Below, one piece after another: positions 51,167 through 62,500 of a stretch of DNA of 64,000 nucleotides. The stretch is from Anticarsia gemmatalis. Lineage: Eukaryota > Arthropoda > Insecta > Lepidoptera > Erebidae. The position numbers were made by a program, and so were the translations under genes. The notes under the pieces were generated by a model. The model was given only the letters and a program-made list of their open reading frames with translations. It made no database searches and was not told the origin of the DNA. The first letter of the stretch is position 1. Each line of letters begins with the position of its first letter. The stretch is from the NCBI RefSeq assembly GCF_050436995.1, contig NC_134776.1, forward strand, positions 14,301,001 to 14,365,000, read 5' to 3'.

Positions 51167-52681
51167 CTATCTACCTAAACTACGTTTGGGAATAAAATAA
51201 TCTATTAGTCGTTCCCAAAAAGATTTGCTTGATGGGGCATGGGTTGCAGGAATTGGTGGCAAAGAAGTCATACAAATTTTCACAGGTTTGCGATGCATGA
51301 CGAAAGGGTAAGGGTGTTTAACGAATGGCGATATCGTTGTTCCCACGAGGCTAACCGTCGGCTTCGCGAAATTAATCGGTTGGCTCTTTACCACTTGCCG
51401 TTGACTCGCACCACCAAGCAGAATAATCGGTATGCTCGAACCTTTCGTTGAAGTACTATGTGCACGAGTCGAAGTAGCAAAAGGTTTGGACGACGGAGGA
51501 CCGGCTGTCGACGTCGCTGAAGTTTCAATTATCTCGTGAAAGATAGAATCATCGTAATCCTTATTTTTCTCTGTGAAAGGCTCAACAAAAACTACTTGAC
51601 GCAAACTATTTATATCATGGACTAGTTTTGCGTGCTCCTTCACCAAGTAATCGCCTCTTGGTATAAGATTATCAATAATACTAAGTGTGTCCATTCGACG
51701 AGAATTTGGTTGGAGATTGAGAGTAAACTGGTAGGGTATATCCGGAGATGAACGTTTAGTGATTACTTTTTTACCGACAGCTGCATGGGGGCGCCAGCCT
51801 AAGAAAAATTAAAAAACGGTTAGAATATTTCATAGAGTATTTTACATTCGTGCATCGGATTGTTGTTATCATTACCTTCTCTAAATATCCTGCCAAATCG
51901 TGCCTCCTTTGGAGCATCATATTGAATGCAGCTTATCTGCAAAAAATCGTCATAGTTTTTACGGTACATCCCAATTCCGTGGTTTCCTGTCATACTTACC
52001 TAATATTAGTTTATGATAAAATACATATTCAGTAAATCGCTTGAGGCGTGCCATTTTCGCTACATGTAAAATTCGCTTATAGTGCAGCACCAGTTTTGCC
52101 AGGTAATAGAATTTTGATAATGTTGTCCAGTGACTGACATTTAACATAATTAAGTAATCTTCTTGGTTTTTATTTCGAATTCTGCAGTTTTTGAATTTTT
52201 ATTTTGATATATAAATTGTCCAATACACTGAAGTTAAGTTTTGCATGTCGAAAATTAATAAGAATAAGCCAGCCAAGTTTAATCGTTTATGGTCATTGTT
52301 ATTTCTCATTGTGGAAATGACATCGTATCCATAACTGTGGTAATACACGATTTATGCACTTTTAATGATTATGAATTATGCATCAGCTATACGAGCATTA
52401 CACTCTTCACGCTTTATGACGTTTATTTTTTTTACGCTCACAGATCGAATTTAGTACTTCCCTACTTTGTTAGATCTTTATTATCTCAAAACCAAACCCA
52501 AGGAGCAAGTTTATAAAGTTTACAAACAGTCATCTTGAAATGTTCTAAGTGTTTTTAATATTTATAAGTAATTAAACATAACACTTACCCCTGGTGTTGC
52601 CCCCAATAGTGGGTCATGCACAACATGCATGCCCTCGGTAAGAAGTAAGCACGACACCTGGAACACTACCTGCCACCACAT
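51167..52681 (-). CDS. Probable secreted protein of unknown function
   Basis: Three minus-strand exons join in phase: 52589-52681 (31 codons), 51876-51936 (phase 0 in, 1 out) and 51167-51798 (ends TAG). The product has 261 aa. The start MWWQVVFQVSCLLLTEG looks like a signal peptide of about 17 residues. The rest has no helix long enough for a membrane span. The middle is Ser/Thr/Pro-rich (ATSTRAHSTSTKGSS), the second half is basic, and the C-terminus carries an aromatic/basic motif (FWERLIDYFIPKR). Intron ends are canonical (GTAAGT/GCAG and GTAATG/TTAG). It has the same orientation as MEP-1 and converges on exchanger copy 2. I do not recognise a family; it could be a fast-evolving, lineage-specific secreted protein. 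The reading frame is well supported; function is unknown. Confidence 0.7.
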
Positions 52682-54455
52682 GTTTCTATTATGAACTGCC
52701 ACCAGACACTTGGCTCGTGCTCGACCCCTCCACTTACACTGCTGGGGAAACAATGTCGCCTATAAACACTTTTTCCTCACGCTACTTGGAATGCAGAACC
52801 AAAATCCAATAATTAATGCTAACTTTGTTCAGGAAGATACTTGCCGCATTTACCACCGAAATCTTGATATATAGTTCTCAGCCGTAACAGCGAAAAATAC
52901 GAAATAAACAACAGTTGCAAGACATTCTTTAATTCTTTGAACTTTTTGATTAATTTTCTGGAAATTGTTAGGATTTATTCTAATAGCGGGTTGTATGTTT
53001 GCAAAAAAAAATGCATAGGCATTGTTGCGATTAGGCATTAATAAGAAGTTACACAGAGGATGATGATTGATGATTCAACGTATTTCTTGCAGTTACTCGT
53101 ATCAATGTTTTGTAAATGATCATTTAACATAGATGTGTTTAAGAATACGTTAGCCAAAATCTATAAAATTAAAGTTGTGGAGAAAATCCTTGTTTTGCTT
53201 GCATGAACTGATAAAATAAAAAAAATGGGTTATCTGTTTCAACCATAAGTCTATATGCAGCCCATCCTCGTGAGTCCGCGATTATATCCTAAACTACAGA
53301 ACAGTTAACAGGATTCCAGAGCGAAGTAATATGGAAATATTTGTTAAATGAAGTAAGTCCGCCAAATACTTGTGCGTTAATAGTAAGTGCGTCTCTTTTG
53401 AATGCAACGGTCGCGTGTGATAAACACGAGAGAGTCACGGCGAAGTCGCCCCTCTTGGACAAGGCCTTAATAACTAGTAAAATGTTCTAAAAATAATAAG
53501 GTTCAATGGTCTAAGAAAAATGGTAATGCTGTGTAATCGGTACCTGTATTGCGAAGGTTTGGTTTTAGGGACCGGAGATATTAACTCTTACTTTTCAGAC
53601 GAACTATCTGCCACTAAACTGTTTAAATTTCCTTAGGACTCCTATGCTATGATATAACTGAGGTCAATCAGATAATAAAAAATTCGTTATTATTTATAAC
53701 TCAAAAAATGTTGATTTTGAGTTATCTATACCATCGAATTCTATAACACATTACCTACCAACCAATAAAACAGATTCAATGATGCTGACATCATTCACCG
53801 CCAGGTGACGCTCTAAGCCCCTTTTGTTGAACAACGTAGCCACCGCTCGCCGCCGCAGAAACATTGTCATTGCTAGTTGCGCTCACATCACGACAAGAAT
53901 TCTGGACAGGAATTCCCTTATCATCCTTTCCCTATCTGCATTTAAAAAGTATTGATAATTAAGCAATGTCCTGCAGCACTAGGGGAAACTGTAATCAGTT
54001 TTTCGCCTTTTCTGAAAAAGCAGCTTTTTTGAGTTAACTCCCTTTAGATCTAGGTGTGCGATATTATGTACAAACATTATCTTGAAATAATTTTAAATGG
54101 ATTTCTCTTCGGTGCCAGATGGTAGTAGCACATCAACTCAGACAGGAATCGCCAACTTACCACTTTCGTCTCGCCTTCTAACATACGTCATAGCATAGGA
54201 TCCCGCTATACAACGATCTTCAGCGAGCTGGTTAATGGATTAAAAGATATTTTTTATCAAATAAAATATGTCAATAAATAGGTATTTCGCTAGTGGGTTG
54301 TCTAAAATAAATCAATAACGTGCTGCAAGCAAGCCGCGGAACAGCTGAGAACGGCAAGGGTAAAATTATAGAGACGCAAGCACGACTACAGACAGGCGAG
54401 CGGAGACGAGCCGTAACCGCCCGCGGGTCTTTCTTGCCCCAAATTATGTAGTTAA

Positions 54456-54790
54456 CTGGGTAAATGAAAAAACATTAGACTTGTACTAGTAAAAGGTTCA
54501 TCTAACTAAATTGATGACACTACACCGTATTTCTATACTAAAACTAGCTGACACGGCAAACGTTGCTTTGCCATATAAAAAAAAATTGTGTCACTTAGTG
54601 TATGAAAAATAGATGTTGGCCGATTCTCAGACCTAGACAATATGATCACAAAATTTCATGAGAATCGGTCAAGCCGTTTCGGAGGAGTATGGCAACGAAA
54701 ACTGTGACGCGAGAATTTTATATCTATACTAAAATATATATTTTTGACATATCATAAAGTGTAGCTGATTTGTCTAGTAGTCAAGTACCC
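54456..54790 (+). repeat. Interspersed repeat interrupted by a younger insertion
   Basis: The outer parts match the repeat at 15590-15823 (CGTATTTCTATACTAAAA before the insert, TTTTTGACATATCATAAAG after it), but this copy is internally shorter. The adjacent GC-rich stretch 54310-54440 may belong to the same element. Confidence 0.5.
54544..54734 (+). mobile_element. Nested retroposon-like insertion with 12-bp target duplication
   Basis: Starts CTAGCTGACACGGCAAACG and contains TTTCATGAGAATCGGTCAAG and CCGTTTCGGAGGAGTATGGC, typical of 3' ends of insect non-LTR retroposons. TCTATACTAAAA lies on both sides (54532-54543 and 54723-54734). The paralogous repeat at 15762-15773 has that 12-mer only once. 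Confidence 0.6.
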
Positions 54791-54796
54791 AAATGA

Positions 54797-55117
54797 ATCG
54801 TTAGTCAAATCCGATTCGTGTGCAAGTTAAAGTTTCATACAACGAATACGAAACGCCAAGATACGACGACGACTAATGATACGATTAGGTTGTATGCGGA
54901 AGCCCATTCATATCTGAAGGCAAAGGCTTTAAGTGTAAACGCTCCGACGGATCTAACCAGGCAACGTAGTTGAGGAGTCCCGAACTCTCCCGATGCTGTT
55001 CGTTGGACCCCAATACAATATAAGGAAAGTTCGCAAGAAGTATTGAGTTCAGTTTCAGCTGAAAATTTACGTAAAAAAAGATTCATTCATTTGACAGGGG
55101 TGGGAAACGGTAGATGA
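54797..55117 (+). pseudogene. Possible degraded coding relic
   Basis: One + frame of about 106 codons has exon-like composition on both sides of a single internal TGA (near 54975). Segments include TIRLYAEAHSYLKAKALSV before it and SPDAVRWTPIQYKESSQEV after it. It ends at TGA near 55115. There is no good ATG and no clear splice sites. It might be a decayed transposon or gene fragment, or chance. No family was recognised. Confidence 0.2.
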
Positions 55118-58006
55118 GCATCGTCAGGGGTAAAGAAAAAGTCGTTATCATCGCAGACTGGTATTATTAAAAATTAAAACACTCATAATGGTAAGGTATC
55201 TTTATTACAAGTACTTAAATGATACCTGTTATTTACACAAGATAACAAAAAATTATACAAAACTTTTGAATCGTGTTTGTAGTTATATATTATGATCTTC
55301 AAAACCTTTCGGTTTTGTTTACCGCATTCACGCAAGTTTGAAACACACGTTGATAAAAACATAATAGCAGGAAAATAAACTCTTTTAAGTTATTACTTTA
55401 CTTTCAATTTAACTAAAACCTAAATAAACAAACTAAGTTTAAATAATAAATATTTACCGCGCACCTCCGATATTACTACAATGAAAGAATTCATAATTCA
55501 TTAGGAATGTGCCATCCTAAACACAATCATGTAGTAACGCCCCATTCGTTCAGACGCAACATAAGCCCACTTTCATGTAAATAACCTGACAGTTAAATTA
55601 TATATATATTAATTACGCTATGTGTCTAATCTTAAAAGTATAACACAGCAGCTATTACTATAAAAATATGTTGATAAAGTCACAATAGTAGAAATCGAAA
55701 CGTTAAAATAATCACACAGCGCCACATAAATATACGTAGGTATCTAACACTCGCTTACACTAACACCACAGCATCACTTCACTAAATAAGGAAAATAATG
55801 GAAAATGGGACTCATAATTTCTAAATTCCCTGTTTGTCTCTGTGTCCCGTCGATGCGAGGTCACATAATCAATCACTTTTAAAACTATCAGTAAATAATT
55901 TTCATTAACGTAAATCTGAAAAATATACGAATTTCCCGAAAATATGGCGTTATCGAAAACTAATGAGATATTTAATGCCTTAAATTGTCATTCGACACCT
56001 AACTCCTTATATAAAATAGCGATACATAATGACAATACAGATAGTTTGGTATCGATTGCTATCAAATTCACGAAATGTTATTTAATGATATAGACGACAA
56101 CAGTACATACATAACTACGATTATTTAAATGTCGATCGCGACACAAGCAGGAAGAACACGCGCGCGTCCTCTATGTGCTCCTCAACGTCTGATAGGTCTC
56201 AGAATAAGGAAAACGTTTATTGAAAATCAGTTAAAACGTAATTACTTTATTGTAATCCGTGTTTTATTTAAAATCACATTATTTGAGTATCCTTTTAATT
56301 AAGGCTTTTTTAACGGTTTACTATTATTGCCGTTCGTAATGTGAGTAAGTTTAAATAAATTTGAGCTGCTTTGCAATAACCCAATGGAGCAAAAGGCCAC
56401 TCAGCCAACTTTAATCAACAAAAATGTGTCATATGATTACACAGCACCAGCTGAGTACCTACTAAATATTATCTAGCTTTTGACGTATCGTTTTTGTAAT
56501 ACAAAAATGTTACCTTTATTAAATTTGGTCCTAATTATAATGAATCATATGAGTTACGTTTAATAGGCACTTCTAAACAAATATTTTTCACAATTATGTT
56601 TAGAGTAATCACAATGTGACAATTATTGCTATTACTAGGTATAGAAAGTTATATCTCAATCACCAGCACTAATATTTTGATATGATCAATTATTACTTCA
56701 CTTCACAATTGTAAAAATCAATGTTTACTTACTTCGAACTTGGAAGTAAAACACGCGATAGCAACAAAGGGCATTAAAACAACTGATTACTTTTAAAGAG
56801 TTGATCTTACATGCAAGTAAATGTTTAAATATTGATAAGAAGTTTGCTGTTCGCAGCATAACAAGTAAACACGACATAGACTTACTTCGCTAATTTAATA
56901 AATATATTAGTAAACATTTACTCCTTCCAAGTTATATTCCCTGTCTTTGTAATAAAAGAAGCTGTTTTGAGAGATTGTGCCCTATGCATCAGTTTGAAGT
57001 AGGTGTCGAATTATTCGATCGTGGTTAACCAATTGATACATATAGCTATCTCTAGAATCACTGTTAGCAAAGCACAATTGTGTTTTCTGTAACCACTTTT
57101 CACACTCGTAATAGTAAAATCGAATTCTGCATAAAAAACTAATCGACTAAACACTTCATCAAGACATACTAATACAATATGTCGCTCGCGACCAGACTTC
57201 AATCATCTACTTACATAGTATGTAGATCAAAAGGTAGACAAATTCAAAGTTACCAGTAGAAAATTAAGCTGTGCTTAGACAACGCACAAAACGTTGACAG
57301 TCCTACGTTGGTAACAATGTTACAATGTTGTTGAGGTTTGCTATTAGCATAACCGTGACTTACAATCCTTAGCTTAATATATAGTATTTTGTCAAAATAT
57401 GACATCCCTTTGGGTATTCGTTATATATTGGACACAAAAAATCAACGTATCTTCACACGTACAACTACTAAAGATCCTCAAGTTGGTTATAATTCCACTC
57501 AACTCTTCTCACAATAAGACGTTACATCTAAATATTACAATATATCTCATAATAAAGATTCGCTGAGGTATATCTACCATTTACGTGATTTATTTTAACT
57601 CCACGAGTTCAGTATACATTCCAATATGTGAATATGAACTACTCACTTAATATATATCAACAAACAAATAACCAATAACTACATAAAATATATCACTACT
57701 CTTCTTGATAAAAGAGATAGATGTTAGGATCAAAAAGTATAATGTGAGTTATATATCACTGGCTAGAACTAGCCTGGGCAGTGTATAATTTTCCTTTGGA
57801 ACTGCAACATCTATAGATGAACAACTACAACTAGGTAAGGGTGAAACCAGATTGTGGCAAAAATCGTATTTACTTTTACTACGTAAACATTTAATGTCTA
57901 ACATTAAAGACGTATTCTAAGAATCTAGTTCGGCAGGATTGGAATGTACACTAATATTGGAGTGGAGTTGGAGGCCTCCAAGACGCCTCATAATTATAAA
58001 CATGTC

Positions 58007-58080
58007 TTATGACTTCGTATGAAGGTAACGGCAAGCTCGCAGCCAGGAGACGAGGCGCTCCATCACGCCCACGTTAAATT
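58007..58080 (-). CDS. Orphan coding-like terminal exon
   Basis: On the minus strand a clear acceptor (TTTGTTACAG, read 58090 to 58081) is followed by a frame in phase 1 giving FNVGVMERLVSWLRAC and then RYLHTKS before TAA at 58007-58009. It is GC-richer than its surroundings. No preceding exon of the same gene could be identified between it and MEP-1. The only nearby exon ending in phase 1 is the MEP-1 exon 62582-63650. It may be an alternative end of MEP-1 or the last exon of a gene whose other exons are elsewhere. Protein not recognised. Confidence 0.35.
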
Positions 58081-58089
58081 CTGTAACAA

Positions 58090-59548
58090 AGTGTCAAATA
58101 TGTTATAATTTCGTAGCGCTCGTATTCAGCAAATCGTAATGGAATAAGTTAAACAATGAACATAATACATTCTCAATAAAATGATTTTAAGTGGCGAGTT
58201 GTAACTATGAAGTCGCAAAGGGCTTTTTTATTTATTTGCACGGGTTTATATGATATAACGACGAACGAACAAAATTAATTTGCGTACTGCATTAACTGGA
58301 ATAAATTAATAATATTTACAACATTATGACGATCGCTCGCAAATACTTTTTAAGGCAGTTGCCGCCAGCTCTATTCCAATAAGAACAGTAATTTTACGTG
58401 TATCAAGCTAAATTTAACCTTTCTTCTACATATTCGGATTTAAAGCAAAAGTTACATATTATCTAATTTGTAACTTTGACCGAGATATATCTATCACTAT
58501 AGCATATCACATCTAAATCGGTTCAGCACTTTATTCACGGAAGCGTAGCCAACAGACAGTTTTGTACATACTTTGGTAATAATTTCGCACCTCAGCATTT
58601 ACTGTAACTCATGACTCACGCTTATCTCATTATGAAAGTATTGTTATAATAACATGTCACCTTTGCAATTTTAACTTACATAGTAGTTTATCAACTGCAT
58701 AATATTTGTATGAGAAATTATTAAAACGATAAATAATGTGTGTTAAGAATTGAGTGTCAACTTTTCTTTATTTTATGCGCTCAGTATGCATTCCAAACGA
58801 AAATCTTTTTACAAATTGGGCATAAAAGAGCTTCTTCAAAATTTTTTATGTCAGTAATACGCCAGCGGAGCTACGCAAAAATATATGCAAGTGTTAAATC
58901 AATTTAACTGATGCGCACATCCATGTGCAAGTGCAATCACAACAAATTAATGTCAGACAGCAATAGAATTTTTCCTAACCACCAGCAATGACATAAATAC
59001 ATAATTTTTTCCTCAGCTCCAATTGCAATATTTTGCGATATAATTTCGTCAAATGACTACCAAATACGAAAATCATTACTGTAAAAAACCTAGTTCAAAT
59101 CAGCAGTTCAGCATGTTTCTAAAAAAGTATTCGAAAGTACAGCAAGCAGCAAAATAAGTTATAATATATTATATTATGTATTAGTATCGCAGTATTGCGT
59201 GGCAGATATGTTGCACGGTCAATATTGGGCGGGTCGATGCCAGAACACACTTTCACTCTGCGCGAAGCTATTTATAGCACATATGATCGCCTCGCTCAGC
59301 TGATATTAATTCAAGTTATCTCATATACCATGACAAAATTCGATACTGTTTTTTCGCAAGCAGTTCACAGATTATAATTTAAACAAACTTATTGAATTAA
59401 CATCACGTTATGAAATAAAAATAATTTTGTGGATTGTAATTTAGTGAGTAAATGACTTATGACTAGAAAAAATAGTTTTTCTCTTAAAACATTACTTCAA
59501 ATTATAATAATAAATGTTACATATTTCACAGGGCATAAATATTTACCT
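58090..59548. other. Non-coding DNA downstream of MEP-1
   Basis: Probably holds the MEP-1 3' UTR. A minus-strand TATAAATAGC lies at 59268-59277, but no matching initiator was seen. No supported coding exon. Confidence 0.45.
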
Positions 59549-62500
59549 TTATTCATCTTTATTCACAGCGGCAGGGGTTTTTACAGGCTGTGGTATAATG
59601 GTAATCTCGTCATTAATTTTGAGTGGCTTTAGAAGCGAATCAGTACTGGACTTGGCGTTAGACGAAGTGGATTTGCCCTTGTCCATGACGCGTTTGGCCA
59701 CGACGCTGTGTGCAGAGTACACATGGTTCTCAAACTGTTTGTACATTCCAAACGTGGCGGTGCACACCGTGCATTTGTACGAGAGATGAGCAGGTTTCAG
59801 AGTCAGGTTGTGATCCCGCGCCACATGGTTCAGCAGCTTCCATTGATATACCTGTAACACGCAAACACCCAATCGTCAATAATGGGCAATATATGGATAT
59901 CATTAAAACGACTAACAGAGAAAACAACAAAAAAATACTTTATGACAATTTTATAATGTTTTTTAATTCATACATCGAAAGTGTGCAGAAATAGCAAAGG
60001 TATATCTAGTCTGTCATAACAAAATATCAGGCAGCTCTCTTGTTTATGCTGAACAAACGGTTTGTATAATAGTACTCTTATTGCATCAAATAACACTTCG
60101 TGGAGATACATATATGGCGTCTGTATTTTAATTTGCAGCCGTAGCAAAATAAAGTTATCAAGTAACAGTACATTATGTTTTAAAAGGTTCTAGATCCCAG
60201 ATGAACAAATTGCGCAACTAAGGTTTAGTACATACCCTTCCACACACAGGACACCTGCCAGCATCTTTGCCTTTATTCGCGGCTTCTTGCATAGAACTGG
60301 TTACCAAACCGTGCGAACCCAGCAAATGTCTCTCGAGACCTTGGTCAGTGAAAAACCTGAAATATTTCACAAATCAAGCATTAATGTACGTAAACTATTA
60401 ATCAAACATTGCTAAAATATGTAACAAAACCTCTACCTAGATATACTAATAGGGAAAAAATTCACACTTCGAATATATCGAGTGCACCATTTGCTATTTG
60501 AGACAGTTAGCACACCAACTGCTTCTGACTGTCTTTGAAATCACTAGCTTCAAAAGTATAAGTATAATGACCCATATTTACCTAAATTGACACTTTTGGC
60601 AATTAAGTGGTGGTCTATTGTAGATCATCTTAGGATGAATCTTCACTTTGTGTATCCACTGCATGTGGTTTCGTAACTGCTCAAGGTCTTTTATATAACC
60701 ATCACAGATTTCGCAAATGACGAATGTGCTCTTCGAATTGTGAGACGCCTGCTGTTGTGCCGGTTGTGGTTGCCGTGGTAGTGGCGTGATCGAAATTGAC
60801 GGTTGGTGCACAGTCTTCTTAGAATTATTCTGAAACAGAATAGAACAATATATGATACTCAATATTGTTCTTAATAAATATATTTTAACTAGTTAAATGA
60901 GAAAGCTTTCTACCTATCTGTCTCTATGTTTGTAGAAACCTTTGCATTTAAAACATTAATTGTTATTTTTTTTATAGATTTGGCTACATCAATCTAGCCA
61001 GAATCATCGCAATATATCTTTTAAAATATGTTTAACATCATTCAAGTATAATCGTAACATAAGCACATTTTAAATTATGATGGTAATGCGAAAAATAATC
61101 ACAGTGCTAGTCAGAACTAGCTGGCGAATACCAGCTAGCTACAAAGCTAAGCTTACAGTATTACAATGAAATAAGTAAATAGAATGCTGTTTTTAAAAAA
61201 TGACAATTACCGCCACGGTATAGTTGGACGACATGACCACGGGGGAATTTTGTCGTACCATGACGCCACCTCGTAGAATAGGGGCGCCGTGCACGGGCGC
61301 GGCGCGTGGTGGCACCGCCATGGGCGAGCGCCCGCGGGCCCTGTACGACGAGCTCACCCCCGGCATCATACTGGCCACGTTCAACGCAGGTCGCCCCAAG
61401 TTGTTGCCCATTTGACCTCGATTGAATGAATTTTGGTACGAACCCATCATATTATTACGCGATCTTGCTATCTGCAATCGGAATATAATTCATGTTTTAA
61501 AATTCCAGTACATGTTTAACACATTCAACTAGAAAACAATGATTTAGGACGTATGTGCTTACCTTTGGTATTTTAGCAGGGGGTTCCCATTCTAGAGGTG
61601 GGGCTAAATTCAAATCGGGTTTGAACTTCTTGGCACAAGGTATTAAATGACGCGCCAATTTTCCTTTGCCGTTATCTTCAAATGGACAATTGGCGCACTG
61701 GTGATATGCTGGGGCTCGCTCCAATTTACCCCTAATATTATGCTCAGCCTCCATGTGGTACAAAATATCATGAGGACTTCGAATTTCGTATGTACAAAAG
61801 TTACACTTATATACATTATTTTTCATGTGTGGAGTTTCCAAGTGATGAGCCATAACCAGCTTCGATTCCGTCTTAAAACTACAAAATTCGCATTTTTGCT
61901 GAGTAAATGCATATGGTGCATTGTTTTCTTTGCTAAATTCTATGTTCTTCATAAGTGATGCAATAGAAGTTTCAGTACTTTTTGTATTGTGTCCTTGTTT
62001 CTTTTCCCTGTGTAACTTACGATTCTGCTGTTTCAATAAATCACTTTGTACATACTCTTGCACTAAACTTAAACCAATATTTATAAAAAACTTTCCAAGG
62101 GAACAGTCAAAATAGTTATCAGATTTATTAGAGCACACTTTTTCTGCAGTTAAATCGGAAACATCTTTCATCTCTTCAATTGCGTCAACTTTATCCTTAA
62201 TAATAATAGTCTTATCTTCTTCATCACTCAATATCTCATCTTCGGAATCCGTGGACGTTTCCCCATCCCACGAAACGTCGTCATCTTCCGCACCTCGCTT
62301 TCGCTTATCTAAAAACAACATAAATGTCAATCTCAGCAATACAAACGCAAAAAATAAATAATATAATATTATACAATAAATTTTCTAGTGTGTTTATTTA
62401 TTATACATTGTACAAGTATGACATAATAACTAAATATGCATGGAGAGGGTTAATATATATTGTCAGTTAGTCTTCTAGAGTCTACTTAGTTGTCGAAGTC

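Larger units (their letters stand above)
52700..58006. other. Repeat-bearing gene desert
   Basis: Mostly AT-rich non-coding DNA. It holds an interrupted interspersed repeat (54310-54790), a possible broken coding relic just after it (54797-55117), and a few GC-richer spots (53400-53470, 53790-53890). The rest, including all of 55120-58000, shows nothing I can support. Confidence 0.5.

Noticed and set aside
59195..59377. 60-codon + frame with a nearby TATA box
   Set aside because: No homology and no start context. The TATAAATAGC at 59268-59277 on the minus strand lacks a matching initiator and downstream exon chain.
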